Below, in pieces: positions 54,001 through 64,000 of a stretch of 64,000 nucleotides of DNA (positions within the stretch are counted from its first letter, which is position 1; each line of letters begins with the position of its first letter). The notes below the pieces were generated by a model. The model searched no databases. It saw only the letters and a program-made list of their open reading frames with translations, and had not been told where the DNA came from. The stretch spans positions 124,001-188,000 of the forward strand of contig NC_010506.1 of NCBI RefSeq assembly GCF_000019525.1. Reading direction: 5' to 3'. Source of the stretch: Shewanella woodyi ATCC 51908 (GTDB lineage Bacteria > Pseudomonadota > Gammaproteobacteria > Enterobacterales > Shewanellaceae). Position numbers and translations under genes: made by a program.

Positions 54001-55176
54001 TTATCCTTCATGTGCTAAGAACTCAATAATTTGTTCCATATTCAAGTCAAAGTCATCCGCTCTGACACATTTAACTATCTCTTCGCTCTCAAATACTGCT
54101 AAATCTATATCTTGTGCAGCTTCAAAATGTTTTGGTTTAAGGCTATAGAAAGGTTTTACTATCGGCCTTATAGGATCTTTATGGTTATGGCTTTCTACAA
54201 TTGCGAGTCGATTTGAACTAAGTTGTACGAGTGCACCGACTGGGTATACTCCCATACACTGAATAAATGAATCGACTAGAAAGTCATCAAGTTGATTGTC
54301 TTTTGCTAATGCGCGTAAAATTGTAAAAGCTTTGACTTGAGGGTAGCCCTCTTTATAGCATCGGCTCGAGGTTAACGCATCGTAAATGTCGCAGATGGAT
54401 ATCATTCGCCCATATTGAGTGATCTGCTCGGCAGATATTTGATTAGGGTAACCTTCACCGTTTAATTTCTCGTGGTGTAATTTAGCGACCTCTAAGCTTA
54501 ATGCGCTTATTCCTGGTGTTTTTTCTATGATACTGATTGAGTGTGATGCATGAGTTTTCATTATCTCAAACTCATCATCAGTCAATTTGTCGGGTTTATT
54601 TAAAATGTAATCGGGCACCATGATCTTGCCGACATCATGGAGAAAAGCGCCAATGGCTATTTCATGGGCTATCTCTACATCTATCTTTAAATAGAAAGCA
54701 AAAATGGTGAGCAGAATAGATACGGCAACCGAGTGTTCAAGTAAGTACTCATCTTTGTGGCGTATATTAATTACGCAGGCTAATGCATCTGGATTATCAA
54801 AAATGAGGTAGAGTGATTTTTGTGTGATTGCTTTTACTGGGGCTAAGTCCAGAGGGCAGCCATTTTTGGCATCGTGAAATAGATTTTTTTGAATGTTCTT
54901 GGATTCGTTAAACACTTTGCTGGCTTCATATATATCTTGGTTAAAGCCAGGGATAAGGCTAGCCCTTTCTTTAGAAACTGATCTAATTTGAGACTGTTTC
55001 CTGGTCTTACTTGTATCAATGAGTAGACGTTCAACGCCCTTTCTTCTTAACTCATCAATCATACTCTCACTTATTAACCAGCTTGCTTTTGTCAGGTGAA
55101 ATCTGTTTTTAGGCCTAGTGATATCTAATACGTACATGCCAACTTGAACTGAAGAGATATCTTGTTCGACAATCAT
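54001..55176 (-). CDS. HD-GYP domain protein, probable c-di-GMP phosphodiesterase
   Basis: 391 residues. An N-terminal DUF3391 segment (about 1-110, IEQDI-like start, GMYVLDITRPKNRF) is followed by an HD-GYP domain with His180-Asp181 (FLHDVGKIMVPDYILNKPDKLT), HHEKLNGEGYP at 234-244 and ISICDIYDALTS. All catalytic residues seem present, so it is likely an active cyclic-di-GMP phosphodiesterase, cytoplasmic. It is probably cotranscribed with the VanZ-like gene. A divergent peroxiredoxin gene lies 185 bases away. Confidence 0.92.
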   Translation of the reverse strand: MIVEQDISSVQVGMYVLDITRPKNRFHLTKASWLISESMIDELRRKGVERLLIDTSKTRKQSQIRSVSKERASLIPGFNQDIYEASKVFNESKNIQKNLFHDAKNGCPLDLAPVKAITQKSLYLIFDNPDALACVINIRHKDEYLLEHSVAVSILLTIFAFYLKIDVEIAHEIAIGAFLHDVGKIMVPDYILNKPDKLTDDEFEIMKTHASHSISIIEKTPGISALSLEVAKLHHEKLNGEGYPNQISAEQITQYGRMISICDIYDALTSSRCYKEGYPQVKAFTILRALAKDNQLDDFLVDSFIQCMGVYPVGALVQLSSNRLAIVESHNHKDPIRPIVKPFYSLKPKHFEAAQDIDLAVFESEEIVKCVRADDFDLNMEQIIEFLAHEG

Positions 55177-55361
55177 AGGCTAAAGTCCTTTTCTCTAAGC
55201 TAAGCTCGCAGATCGTCTAGCCACGAGGCTATGGTTACGTTAAAAGTATGGATTACAACATCGACAAAAACCAGATATTCACTTACTTATTGTAGGTATT
55301 TATTGGTGAGAATTTAGCCTAATATTAATACTAGAAATTTAAATACTGATTGAGGTCGATG

Positions 55362-55838
55362 ATGATTAAACAAGGAGAGAGAGTTCCAGATGGCACCATG
55401 TTGGGTGAGCTGACTAATGAGGGGATGCTGACACACTGTGTGACTGATCTTTTTGCTGGTAAAAAGGTGGTACTGTTTGCCGTCCCTGGGGCTTTTACAC
55501 CGACTTGCTCTCAATCACATCTGCCGGGGTTTGTGGTGTTGGCCGATCAGTTTAAGGCTAAAGGCGTTGATCTTATTGCCTGTGTTTCGGTGAATGATGC
55601 CTTTGTGATGAAGGCTTGGGGTGATAGCCAAAATGCATCTGAGGTTATGATGCTGGCAGATGGCGATGCCAGCTTTACTAAGGCTATTGGTTTACAGGTG
55701 GATACGGCTGGTTTTGGTGGTATACGTTCCCAGCGCTATGCCATGGTGCTAGAGGATGGCGTGGTTACCGATCTCAATGTTGAAGCTCCTAAGATGTTTG
55801 AAGTGAGTAAAGCTGAAGTTATTCTGGATCTGCTTTAA
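55362..55838 (+). CDS. Peroxiredoxin (Prx5-like)
   Basis: The longest frame opens with a TTG at 55350, but GAGG at 55352-55355 and tandem ATGs at 55359 and 55362 make the second ATG likely (158 residues, MIKQGERVPDGTML). The peroxidatic Cys49 is in FAVPGAFTPTCSQSHLPGF, the Prx5/AhpC-TSA hallmark. No glutaredoxin domain is fused and no second resolving Cys is obvious apart from CVSVNDAFV, so reduction is probably by glutathione/glutaredoxin. It reduces peroxides in the cytoplasm. Single gene. Confidence 0.9.
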   Translation: MIKQGERVPDGTMLGELTNEGMLTHCVTDLFAGKKVVLFAVPGAFTPTCSQSHLPGFVVLADQFKAKGVDLIACVSVNDAFVMKAWGDSQNASEVMMLADGDASFTKAIGLQVDTAGFGGIRSQRYAMVLEDGVVTDLNVEAPKMFEVSKAEVILDLL

Positions 55839-55860
55839 ACCTAGATGCTTGTCTGTATAT

Positions 55861-55883
55861 AGGAGCTTTAAAGCTCCTTTTTT
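55861..55883. terminator. Terminator of the peroxiredoxin gene
   Basis: AGGAGCTTTAAAGCTCCT is a perfect 18-base palindrome followed by TTTTT, 22 bases past the peroxiredoxin stop and abutting the end of the convergent chemoreceptor gene. Confidence 0.85.
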
Positions 55884-55885
55884 GT

Positions 55886-57841
55886 TTAGGCCACTTTTAA
55901 TTCTTTCTTCTCTATACCTAAGCTTAACTCTATGTTTTCAACGCCCAGCTCCACTTCGGTGGCAATGATGGATGTTTGCTGTGATGCTGCAAAGGCTTGG
56001 TTTCTTAGAGTTTCCATAGAGGCGCTAAAATTATCTAAGTAGTTGACCTGTTGCAGTGCATTGACCGAGCCCTGTTTTGCTGTCACTGCCATATCACGAG
56101 CCTGAGATTGAACCTCTTGAGCTAAATTAGAGAGACTTTGTGCTCTGGTTTTCTGGCTAATTGCTGCTTGGGATATGCCTGACATACTGGTTTCTAGTGA
56201 CTGATTTGCATTGGTTAACTGAGCTAAAATCCCCTGGATCTCCTTTAAAGACTCTTGTGTTCGGTAGGAGAGGTTACGTACCTCATCGGCTACCACGGCA
56301 AACCCTCTACCTTGCTCTCCTGCCCTAGCGGCTTCAATGGCTGCATTGAGTGCTAATAAGTTAGTTTGCTCGGCAATATTACCGATAACATCAATAATTT
56401 TAGACACGTCAACGACAGAGGTTGTCAGCCCTGAAAGTGACAAATGACACTGCTCTACGGCATTTTGAGTCTCTTGGGTTGCTAGTAGTACGGCTTCCGA
56501 TTCGGTGTGGCTTAACTGCATCTGTTGCATGGTTTGCTCTGCACTTTGCTCAACCAACTTAGAGGTGTTGTTGACCTCTTGAGCCAAGAGTTTTATCTCA
56601 TCAGTTTGTGATTGTGCATCTGTGACTATGGTTTGGGTCTCCTCTGTGCTGCGTGTGATCTGTGTAATACGGCTGACAAGTTTAGAGAGTGAGAGTGATA
56701 CCTGACTTATCTGTTGCCGTTGGGATTCATCTTCATCCTCAAAGCGTTGTAGTAGCTGGTTAAAGTGACCAGCTATCTGCCCGGTTTCACAGCGCCTCTG
56801 TATGGTGAGTCGCTGACGATTATTCGATGCACTGAGTGTATGAAATGCTTGGTTTAACTGTTTTAGGGGAGCCACAACTCTTCGCTGCTGAAGGATAAGA
56901 TAGGTGATGGCAAATAGTGCAAGTATGGAGACAACGATATAGAGCGTGTATTGTAACTGATTTTTAATCTGCTGATTCTGTATTGATTGAGCTTGGCTGA
57001 GAGTCAGAAATGCTTGTTCAATCTCAACAATTTCCAACTTGAGTTGTGACTGAGTTGCTTGATTTTCTTGCAACAAGCTATGTGTATTCGCCACCTCTTT
57101 ATTGTAACGTTCAGTTAAGCTCAGTAGTTCGAGGTAAAAATCTTCCCCTACCTCTATGACCTCACTTTCTGAGCCTCCTAGCTCAAATTCGTCCGCTTCT
57201 TGGGTCTCGAAAATACCTATCAGCGGCAGCGCCTCGAGTGTATCATGCCAAAGTAATAGCTCCCGAATATTGGTTTCTAGATAGGTTTTCAGCTTTCTAT
57301 CTTTGCCTATCAAATAGTCTTGGGTGAGCTGGGACAGTTGATAAACTAACGGAGGCAGTTGGCGGGTGATAGCCAGATATTGCGCTGCCAATTTGGGATG
57401 TTCAGCCTGAGCTTGGATAGCGTATTTGGTTAGATGACGATTGTTGTCCATCATCTCTGACTCAGCGTGGGCCAATAGCTGTCTCGGGTTGCCTGCAAGT
57501 TTACCTGCGGCGCGATAATCGGTATCGAGTCGTTGAATAAATTGGTTTATGAGTGATGCAAGATTATCTTTGTCGCTGTCCATAAACAGGGTGAGTTGGC
57601 TCTCTATCTGCTGTAACAAGATTTTTGCCTGCTCAAGTTTATTGGCAGCGCCTGTGGTCAGATAGACATCTAGCTCTCCTCTTACTTCAACCAGAAAGCC
57701 TTGTTGTAACTCTTGGAGTTGAGTTGCTCTATTTTCAATCTGCTGACGCTCTTGGTTACTCCATATCACCACGGAGGCAAGTAAACCCGCGAGAAGCAGT
57801 AAGCAAGCGGAAGCGGAAAGAGAGAGGGTTGAAATTTTCAT
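55886..57841 (-). CDS. Methyl-accepting chemotaxis protein
   Basis: 651 residues. TM1 at about 7-27, a long mostly helical periplasmic region (about 28-305) with no recognised ligand domain, TM2 at about 305-327 ([17 protein letters not shown]), HAMP, then the coiled-coil signalling domain with the invariant hairpin [20 protein letters not shown] and [15 protein letters not shown]. It probably couples a periplasmic cue to CheA/CheW. No methylation or NWETF tether is obvious at the C-terminus. Isolated from other chemotaxis genes, so an orphan receptor. Confidence 0.93.
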   Translation of the reverse strand: MKISTLSLSASACLLLLAGLLASVVIWSNQERQQIENRATQLQELQQGFLVEVRGELDVYLTTGAANKLEQAKILLQQIESQLTLFMDSDKDNLASLINQFIQRLDTDYRAAGKLAGNPRQLLAHAESEMMDNNRHLTKYAIQAQAEHPKLAAQYLAITRQLPPLVYQLSQLTQDYLIGKDRKLKTYLETNIRELLLWHDTLEALPLIGIFETQEADEFELGGSESEVIEVGEDFYLELLSLTERYNKEVANTHSLLQENQATQSQLKLEIVEIEQAFLTLSQAQSIQNQQIKNQLQYTLYIVVSILALFAITYLILQQRRVVAPLKQLNQAFHTLSASNNRQRLTIQRRCETGQIAGHFNQLLQRFEDEDESQRQQISQVSLSLSKLVSRITQITRSTEETQTIVTDAQSQTDEIKLLAQEVNNTSKLVEQSAEQTMQQMQLSHTESEAVLLATQETQNAVEQCHLSLSGLTTSVVDVSKIIDVIGNIAEQTNLLALNAAIEAARAGEQGRGFAVVADEVRNLSYRTQESLKEIQGILAQLTNANQSLETSMSGISQAAISQKTRAQSLSNLAQEVQSQARDMAVTAKQGSVNALQQVNYLDNFSASMETLRNQAFAASQQTSIIATEVELGVENIELSLGIEKKELKVA

Positions 57842-57953
57842 CCTTGAGAGGCCAGACTACAGAGTTTGGCTGTAGATTATGACGCTTGTGTTGCAGGCTT
57901 ATGACAGTAATAACTGTTTTTCAGAACAGTGAATTCCACTAATTTAGAGTAGT

Positions 57954-59264
57954 TTAGCTTAAAGGAAGCCAGACCTGAGCATGGAGTCCACCTTCGGCTC
58001 TATTGGTGAGTATCACCTCACCTTGGTGGCGATCGACAATACGTTTGATAATAGCGAGTCCGAGCCCTGAGCCTACACTACCTCGAGCAATATCTCCCTG
58101 TGTAAAAGGCTGAAACAGTTCGGGGATCTGATCTTCAGGTATACCTGGGCCATTATCTTCGACACTAAATCCGACACGCTTGCCGTCAAAATGGGAGCTT
58201 AACTTGACCCAACCTTGACCATAACGGAAGGCGTTCTCTACTAAGTTACTGAGAATACGCTTAATAGCGATACCCTGCATGGGGATATCAGGGCAGGTGG
58301 CGAGCTCCACCTCGATTTTGCCTTCACGGTTTGACTCTGCTTGCACTACGTCCTGAATCAGATAGTTGATCTGCTCCTGCTCTCGGGTACTCTCCTGATC
58401 TTGACGAATATAGGCGATAAACTGGTTAATGATGGCATCCATATCTTCAATATCGTGGACTATGCCATCTTTAAGGTATTCATCCTCTTCAACCATCATC
58501 TCTGAAGCGAGACGAATACGGGTCAGAGGGGTGCGAAGATCATGGGAGATCCCCGCCATCAACAAGGCTCTGTCTTGCTCGAGCTGTTTCATGCTGTGGG
58601 ACATCTGATTGAAGGCGTTGGTTACTTCGACAATCTCTGTAGAGCCATTTAGTGGTAGCGGTTTAGGGTAATCTCCCATTGAGACCAATATCGCCGCCTT
58701 TTGTAGACGCTTTAAAGGCCTATTTTGTTGTCTAGCGAACCACCATCCGCCAGCAACACTGAGCGCACCTATGACCATTAAATAGAGAGTGAGAGGGGAG
58801 AGATCATACTCATTGAAGCCCGTTAGCGGGACCTTTATCCAGATTGAGGGCGCTTGAGGGGGACGGATCCAGATCTCAAAATCATCGCCTTGGGCAATTC
58901 TGACTTCAGCCTTGCCGCCTAAGTGTTCTGACATCTGAGATGATAGAAAGCCATAATAAGTGGTCTGCTCTATGCCTGCAGCCCTTGCTTGTTTCTGGTT
59001 ATATATCTTCATACCATCGCCGCGAACTTTTGCGTTGAGGGCATCGACCATAGTTAGATGTTCACGGCCAACATCGACACCGTCGACGAAAAGTAGCTTC
59101 ACCTGACGGGCAATCAGTTGGTTAATTTGCTGATAGGTTGGTTGAATAAAGTAGGTGGCCACAGAGAGGTAAGACACTAATTGGTTGATCAGCAATAGGC
59201 TGCCAATTAGCATCACAGTTTGACTGAATGAACTACGGGGAAGGATCTTTTTTAACCACTTCAC
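57954..59264 (-). CDS. envZ: Sensor histidine kinase EnvZ
   Basis: 436 residues. TM1 (about 15-40) and TM2 (about 157-177) flank a periplasmic domain; then come HAMP, the H-box with His241 in [22 protein letters not shown], the N-box [13 protein letters not shown]1 VEDNGPGIP and G2 GSGLGLAI. The position of the His and the short periplasmic loop match EnvZ (His243 in E. coli). It forms an operon with ompR immediately upstream (50-base gap) and controls osmo- and envelope genes by phosphorylating OmpR. Confidence 0.93.
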   Translation of the reverse strand: MKWLKKILPRSSFSQTVMLIGSLLLINQLVSYLSVATYFIQPTYQQINQLIARQVKLLFVDGVDVGREHLTMVDALNAKVRGDGMKIYNQKQARAAGIEQTTYYGFLSSQMSEHLGGKAEVRIAQGDDFEIWIRPPQAPSIWIKVPLTGFNEYDLSPLTLYLMVIGALSVAGGWWFARQQNRPLKRLQKAAILVSMGDYPKPLPLNGSTEIVEVTNAFNQMSHSMKQLEQDRALLMAGISHDLRTPLTRIRLASEMMVEEDEYLKDGIVHDIEDMDAIINQFIAYIRQDQESTREQEQINYLIQDVVQAESNREGKIEVELATCPDIPMQGIAIKRILSNLVENAFRYGQGWVKLSSHFDGKRVGFSVEDNGPGIPEDQIPELFQPFTQGDIARGSVGSGLGLAIIKRIVDRHQGEVILTNRAEGGLHAQVWLPLS

Positions 59265-59314
59265 TCAGGTCTACCTTATTGTTTTAGATTTATTCGGCCA
59301 ACAAACTTACGGCT

Positions 59315-60040
59315 TTATCGACGAGCTGCGCCATCGGGAACAAAGACATAACCCAGTCCCCATACCGTTTGGATATATCTAGGGTTGGCCGGATCTCTCT
59401 CTATTAGGCGTCGCAGACGTGATACCTGAACATCAATTGAGCGCTCAAGAGCTGAGTAATCACGCCCACGGGCTAAGTTCATTAGCTTATCACGGGAGAG
59501 TGGCTCTCTAGGGTGGCTGACAAGTACTTTGAGTACGGCAAACTCACCACTGGTGAGAGAGATAGCCTCTTCACCATGGTACATCTCGCGCGTTGCTAAG
59601 TTGAGGGCAAACTCACCGAAGGTGATCTCCTCCTCCTGCTGAGTCGGGGCACCTGGTACATCTGGGGTTTGGCGACGCATTACCGCTTTGATTCTGGCAA
59701 GTAGTTCACGAGGGTTAAAGGGTTTTGGCAGATAGTCATCGGCGCCGAGCTCTAGACCGATAATACGGTCCACTTCATCGCCTTTAGCGGTTAGCATCAC
59801 AATAGGAATAGGGCTGCCATTTTGGCGCAGTCGGCGGCAAATTGAGAGACCATCTTCCCCCGGCAGCATAAGATCTAATACCAGCAGGTGAAAATTCTCA
59901 CGTTCGAGCAGTCTGTCCATCTGCTCAGCGTTGGCGGCACTGCGAACTTGATAACCTTGCTCCATTAGATAACGCTCGAGTAAGGCTCTTAGCCTCATGT
60001 CATCATCTACAACGAGTATTTTAGAGGTTTCCTGTCCCAT
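59315..60040 (-). CDS. ompR: Response regulator OmpR
   Basis: The frame extends to 60085, but ATG 60040 with AAAGGA eight bases upstream gives 241 residues starting MGQETSKILVVDDDMRLRALL, matching E. coli OmpR (239). The receiver has acidic Asp12/13, phospho-acceptor Asp56 in HLLVLDLMLPGEDG, and Lys in LTAKGDE; the winged helix carries LTSGEFAVLKVLVSHPREPLSRDKLMNLARGRDY and RSIDVQVSRLRRLIE. Transcription factor of the EnvZ/OmpR pair, first gene of the operon. Confidence 0.95.
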   Translation of the reverse strand: MGQETSKILVVDDDMRLRALLERYLMEQGYQVRSAANAEQMDRLLERENFHLLVLDLMLPGEDGLSICRRLRQNGSPIPIVMLTAKGDEVDRIIGLELGADDYLPKPFNPRELLARIKAVMRRQTPDVPGAPTQQEEEITFGEFALNLATREMYHGEEAISLTSGEFAVLKVLVSHPREPLSRDKLMNLARGRDYSALERSIDVQVSRLRRLIERDPANPRYIQTVWGLGYVFVPDGAARR

Positions 60041-60504
60041 GCTTATTATCCTTTTGATAGGGATCCGATGGTAATCGGTAGCCAACTGGCTGATATTGAA
60101 TACGAATATTTATTATAGGGCTAATATAGCTGCTTTTCCCCATCGAAGACCAGAGGTGATTTAGCCCAGCCTGCTTCTGTTATCAATCTGTTTCTTTAAT
60201 GATTGCCGTTAACATGTTGAATTATAGGTTTAAGCTTGCTTTATTGCTAGTTGGTAATCGAAATTGTAACTAAATTGGATCACGATTAATTCTTGAATTG
60301 ATAGCATCAAATTAGCACTGTTTCTCTTGCTTCTCCTTCTGAGCCATTTCATTAAAAATAACCTTTGAGTAGCTCACTTTTCTAGGTCGATTGGTATAAA
60401 CTAGCAGCAGATTATGCTCCAGCTTAGATTAAGCACAGAGCGGTAAAGATGAATTATGTATTGCCAAGGCGTAAGCCTCGGCAGAGAGTGAGATCGAGAT
60501 ACAA
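60041..60504. other. Divergent intergenic region between ompR and greB
   Basis: No gene or strong hairpin is seen. This space must hold the promoters of the leftward ompR-envZ operon and of the rightward greB unit. I cannot assign precise boxes with confidence. Confidence 0.35.
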
Positions 60505-60990
60505 ATGACTGCGATGTTAATCACCAGGAAGGGCTGGCAGGCCTTAGATAAAGAGCTGAAATACTTATGGAAAGAGTATCGCCCAGAGATCACTAAGAAG
60601 GTGCAGGAAGCTGCAGCCCAAGGGGATCGAAGTGAGAATGCTGATTATACCTATAACAAGCGCCTGCTAAGACAGATAGATAGTCGAGTTCGCTATCTGG
60701 TGAAACGGGTGGAAGATCTCACCATTGTCGATTATTCACCGCAGCAGGAGGGCAAGGTCTTCTTTGGTGCCTGGGTAGAGCTCGAAAATGAGTCGGGCGA
60801 TGTGGTTCAATATCGTATTGTCGGGAAAGATGAGCTGGATACTAAGTTAGGTTATATTACTATCGACTCGCCAATGGCAAGGGCCTTAATCGGCAAGCAG
60901 GTGGATGATGAAGTGGTCGTAAAAACCCCATCAGGTGCTAAAGAGTGGTATGTAAATAAGATTCAATATAAGGCGTTTAAGGATGAGTGA
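60505..60990 (+). CDS. greB: Transcription elongation factor GreB
   Basis: 161 residues (158 in E. coli). The coiled-coil tip acidic pair lies in GDRSENADYTYNKRLLRQID and the C-terminal domain has DYSPQQEGKVFFGAWVELE and TIDSPMARALIGKQ, near-identical in kind to E. coli GreB. It stimulates RNA cleavage in backtracked RNA polymerase. A second ATG at 60514 is an alternative start. The downstream methyltransferase gene overlaps it by eight bases. Confidence 0.96.
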   Translation: MTAMLITRKGWQALDKELKYLWKEYRPEITKKVQEAAAQGDRSENADYTYNKRLLRQIDSRVRYLVKRVEDLTIVDYSPQQEGKVFFGAWVELENESGDVVQYRIVGKDELDTKLGYITIDSPMARALIGKQVDDEVVVKTPSGAKEWYVNKIQYKAFKDE

Positions 60991-61873
60991 GCCAGCTGTA
61001 GCGGATAGTGGAGAGATTCAAGATCCTTTGGTACCTGACTGGGACAGAATAGAGTTACCGAATACCTGGGCCGATGAGATAAATTTTAAGACCTGGACTA
61101 ATGTAGGGCGGCTATTTCGTTCTTTGTTTAAGAAGGGCAATGGTCGTATTGAGCTGCCAGTGGAGTTTCCTGATAGCTTGATGGATAAAGGTGAGCTTCC
61201 AAAGTATCTACAACAGGAGTTTCACGGTATTCCCAATGGTAACTTCTCTAACAATATTACCCGAGGCTACATCAGTGCGTTTGATGGCACTATGTTGGGT
61301 AAAATGAAGCCAGTGCGTAAGGAGATCGCCTCTTGGTTTAGCTCGGCGACTCGTGTACTGGATATTGGTTGCGCTGGTGGTCAGATGGCCGCAGTAGTAA
61401 AAAAGCAGGGCATTGAAGATGTGTGGGGCGTCGATCCCTCTCCCTATCTTCTTAAACATGGAGCTAAAGCAAACCCTGATGTTAAGTTTGTACAGGGGCT
61501 TGCCGAAGATCTTAAGTTTGCTGATAAGCGTTTTGATGGGATCACGGCAAGTTTTCTATTTCATGAGATTCCCCCTAAATACATAGACAGGGCACTGAGT
61601 GAGTGTCATCGGGTGCTCGATGAGGGAGGATTACTCGCTATCTGTGAGCCTTCATCGATTCAATTTAAAGGTGGTTGGTGGCAGATGTTTAAAGGTTATG
61701 GCTTTACGGGGCTTTACTTTAAATGGCTGGCTAATCATGTTTATGAGCCTTTTGTTCCCGCTTGGCATAAGCAAGATATCGCGACTCTTTTACAGAGGCA
61801 TGGCTTTGAGGTGTTAATCAACCGTAGAGGTATGCCTGAACATACGGTATTGGCTAAAAAGCTCACAAGTTAA
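60983..61873 (+). CDS. Class I SAM-dependent methyltransferase
   Basis: 296 residues. An N-terminal region of about 120 residues (LPNTWADEINFKTWTNVGRLFRSLFKKG) precedes a Rossmann methyltransferase domain with motif I RVLDIGCAGGQMAAVV, an acidic residue in VWGVDPSPYLL, and FDGITASFLFHEIP followed by LDEGGLLAICEPSS (Methyltransf_11 style). It overlaps greB by eight bases, so translation is coupled. Substrate unknown; it might be an RNA, lipid or small molecule. Confidence 0.85.
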   Translation: MSEPAVADSGEIQDPLVPDWDRIELPNTWADEINFKTWTNVGRLFRSLFKKGNGRIELPVEFPDSLMDKGELPKYLQQEFHGIPNGNFSNNITRGYISAFDGTMLGKMKPVRKEIASWFSSATRVLDIGCAGGQMAAVVKKQGIEDVWGVDPSPYLLKHGAKANPDVKFVQGLAEDLKFADKRFDGITASFLFHEIPPKYIDRALSECHRVLDEGGLLAICEPSSIQFKGGWWQMFKGYGFTGLYFKWLANHVYEPFVPAWHKQDIATLLQRHGFEVLINRRGMPEHTVLAKKLTS

Positions 61874-61991
61874 CAGACTTTATTCACTTGAGATCGGTCA
61901 CTCTCTGATGACCTGAATCCTGTATTTCCAAATGACTTGTGGTATCTTGGGCGCCACTACGTTTTTTACTCTAGGCTCGACACTACTTCCT

Positions 61992-64000
61992 ATGCAAATG
62001 ACGCAAAATATCGCCCAAATCATAGCTCAAGAACTCAATGTTCGTGAGCAACAGGTCTCCGCCACTATCGCTCTTTTAGATGATGGTTCTACGGTCCCAT
62101 TTGTTGCCCGTTACCGTAAAGAGGCGACAGGGGGGCTTGATGATACTCAGCTACGTACTTTAAATAGTCGCTTGAGTTACCTGCGTGATCTTAATGATAG
62201 GCGAGAAGTGATTCTGTCGAGTATCGATGCTCAAGGTAAGTTAACTCCTGAGTTGAGAAAATCCCTGTTTGATGCTGATAGCAAGACGCTTCTGGAAGAT
62301 CTTTATCTGCCCTATAAACCAAAGCGTCGTACTAAAGGTCAGATTGCCATTGAAGCGGGTATCGAGCCATTAGCCGATCTACTACTGGGTAATAGAGGCG
62401 CCGACATAGAAGCTGAAGCGGGTAAATACATACAGGCTGAAGCTGGTTTTTCTGATACTAAGCTAGTGTTGGATGGTGCTCGTTTTATCCTGATGGAAAG
62501 ATTTGCTGAAGATGCGATTCTGCTTCAGAAAGTGAGACGACACCTAACTGAGAACTCAGTGCTAGAAAGTCGCGTAACTAAAGGTAAAGAGCAGGAAGGT
62601 GCTAAGTTCCGTGACTATTTCGAGCATACTGAAAAGCTAACTAAAATCCCATCTCACCGTGCACTTGCAATGCTTAGGGGCCGTAACGAAGGCGTACTTA
62701 GTTTGAGCATGAATGCTGATCCCAGCAATGAATCTAAGCGTGGTAGCTACTGTGAAGTGATCATTGCTGACCATTTTAAGCTTAATCTTGGAGCTGGGGA
62801 TGTCGATGCTTGGCTGAAAACTGTGGTTACAGCAACTTGGCGCATAAAAATTGCTCTGCAGATGGAGAATGAGTTTATAGCTAAGATGCGTGAACTTGCA
62901 GAGTCTGAAGCAATCAATGTATTTGCTCGTAACTTGGGCGATCTCTTGATGGCACCGCCAGCGGGAGCTAAGGCGACATTAGGGCTAGATCCTGGTCTAA
63001 GAACTGGAGTGAAGGTTGCGATTGTCAACAATACGGGCAAGTTAGTCGCCCACACGACAATTTTCCCTCATGCGCCTCAAAATCAGTGGGATAAGTCCGT
63101 TCGTACTTTAGCCAACTTGGCAAAAATGCATAAAGTTGAGTTGATAGCTGTGGGTAATGGCACGGCGTCAAGAGAGACAGATAAACTGGCGGGTGAACTT
63201 ATCGCTGCCGTCAGAGATGAACTGCCTAAGATCACCAAGATCATGGTGAGCGAAGCAGGAGCATCGGTTTACTCTGCTTCTGAGCTTGCTGCCGATGAGT
63301 TTCCAGATCTAGATGTGTCTATTCGTGGCGCGGTTTCGATTGCACGACGTTTACAAGACCCGCTTGCTGAGCTGGTTAAGATCGAACCTAAATCTATCGG
63401 GGTCGGCCAGTATCAGCATGATGTCAGTCAAAGCCAACTTTCATTATCTCTTGAGAGTGTTGTTGAAGATTGCGTAAACAGTGTTGGGGTTGATCTAAAT
63501 ATGGCGTCTGCGCCATTACTGGCTCAGGTTGCTGGTCTTAATAAGACACTTGCAAGAAATATCGTGACCTACCGTGATGACAATGGTGAGTTTACTGAGC
63601 GCAAACAGTTGCTTAAAGTTGCTCGGCTAGGCCCTAAAGCCTATGAGCAAGCGGCAGGTTTCTTACGTATTTTGAATGGAAAAAATCCGCTAGATGGCTC
63701 ATCGGTTCACCCAGAAGCGTACTCTTTGGTAACCGCTATTGCCACGGCTAAAGGGCAAGCGCTTGATAGCTTGGTGGGGAATAGTGAGCTGCTTAAAAGC
63801 CTCAATGCTGCCGACTATATTACTGACAAGTTTGGTCTGCCAACGGTGACAGATATCTTAGCTGAGTTAGATAAACCTGGTAGAGATCCACGTGGTGAGT
63901 TTAAGACTGCTGCGTTTAAAGAGGGTGTTGAGAAGGTTAGCGATCTAAAACCTGAGATGATTTTAGAAGGGGTTGTGACAAATGTGACTAATTTTGGTGC
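61992..64000 (+). CDS. tex: Tex family transcription accessory protein, 5' part
   Basis: The frame opens at ATG 61992 ([16 protein letters not shown]) and runs off the right edge after 669 codons (Tex is about 770-785). Visible are the N-terminal Tex/SPT6-like helical domains ([35 protein letters not shown]), the YqgF/RuvC-like domain ([16 protein letters not shown]), the HhH region ([21 protein letters not shown]), and the opening of the S1 RNA-binding domain ([14 protein letters not shown]), which is cut off. It binds RNA and acts in transcription/RNA metabolism. An ATG six bases later is an alternative start. Confidence 0.95.
   Translation, partial: MQMTQNIAQIIAQELNVREQQVSATIALLDDGSTVPFVARYRKEATGGLDDTQLRTLNSRLSYLRDLNDRREVILSSIDAQGKLTPELRKSLFDADSKTLLEDLYLPYKPKRRTKGQIAIEAGIEPLADLLLGNRGADIEAEAGKYIQAEAGFSDTKLVLDGARFILMERFAEDAILLQKVRRHLTENSVLESRVTKGKEQEGAKFRDYFEHTEKLTKIPSHRALAMLRGRNEGVLSLSMNADPSNESKRGSYCEVIIADHFKLNLGAGDVDAWLKTVVTATWRIKIALQMENEFIAKMRELAESEAINVFARNLGDLLMAPPAGAKATLGLDPGLRTGVKVAIVNNTGKLVAHTTIFPHAPQNQWDKSVRTLANLAKMHKVELIAVGNGTASRETDKLAGELIAAVRDELPKITKIMVSEAGASVYSASELAADEFPDLDVSIRGAVSIARRLQDPLAELVKIEPKSIGVGQYQHDVSQSQLSLSLESVVEDCVNSVGVDLNMASAPLLAQVAGLNKTLARNIVTYRDDNGEFTERKQLLKVARLGPKAYEQAAGFLRILNGKNPLDGSSVHPEAYSLVTAIATAKGQALDSLVGNSELLKSLNAADYITDKFGLPTVTDILAELDKPGRDPRGEFKTAAFKEGVEKVSDLKPEMILEGVVTNVTNFG

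Noticed and set aside
62747..63055. 102-residue minus-strand ORF
   Set aside because: Antisense to the conserved core of tex.

Overview
The window reads as a chromosomal segment of a marine gammaproteobacterium, most likely Shewanella. This is inferred from protein style, the gene set (gor, prlC, rlmJ, rsmJ, envZ/ompR, greB, tex), moderate GC, and short dispersed palindromic repeats of a kind I associate with that genus. No taxonomic search was run. I see no rRNA, tRNA, CRISPR array, prophage or transposase gene.

Layout: 1-1743 holds the end of a DJ-1/PfpI protein, a 53-residue membrane protein missed by length cut-offs, and a YeiH-type exporter. 1851-2284 is a gene-free mosaic of short repeats. 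2298-10259 is a divergent catabolic locus. Leftward it encodes a YheO-type regulator, RidA and diaminopropionate ammonia-lyase. Rightward it encodes an M24 hydrolase, a two-cysteine Asp/Glu-racemase/maleate-isomerase-fold enzyme, two paralogous EamA transporters and an M20 amidohydrolase. This resembles the logic of ectoine utilisation with different parts, and is the best candidate for an undescribed pathway. 10614-16055 carries an old-yellow-enzyme homologue, an SseB-like protein, a 266-bp MITE-like element and a secreted lysyl-endopeptidase-type protease. 16128-19493 encodes two adjacent envelope proteins built of YwqK/MORN-like repeats. 19764-22696 is an SDR / enoyl-CoA hydratase / LysR group.

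gor (22806) and prlC (26011, with a good sigma-32 promoter) sit on one side of about 23 kb of accessory genes, and rlmJ/rsmJ (51689-53516) on the other. In E. coli these four genes are close together, so 28127-51568 may be an inserted or rearranged block. It contains an FAD monooxygenase, a thioesterase, a heptanucleotide tandem array, a GST, LysR regulators, a glycosylase-like protein, a TorF-type porin, an RND efflux pair, an AbgT transporter / AraC / Ntn acylase group, a LemA-DUF3137-lytic transglycosylase operon and a MATE/LysR pair.

53513-64000 is largely core: VanZ-like protein, HD-GYP protein, peroxiredoxin, chemoreceptor, EnvZ/OmpR, GreB, a methyltransferase and the start of Tex, which runs off the right edge. 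Several start codons were moved from the longest ORF on ribosome-binding-site or domain grounds, and each is explained in its entry.
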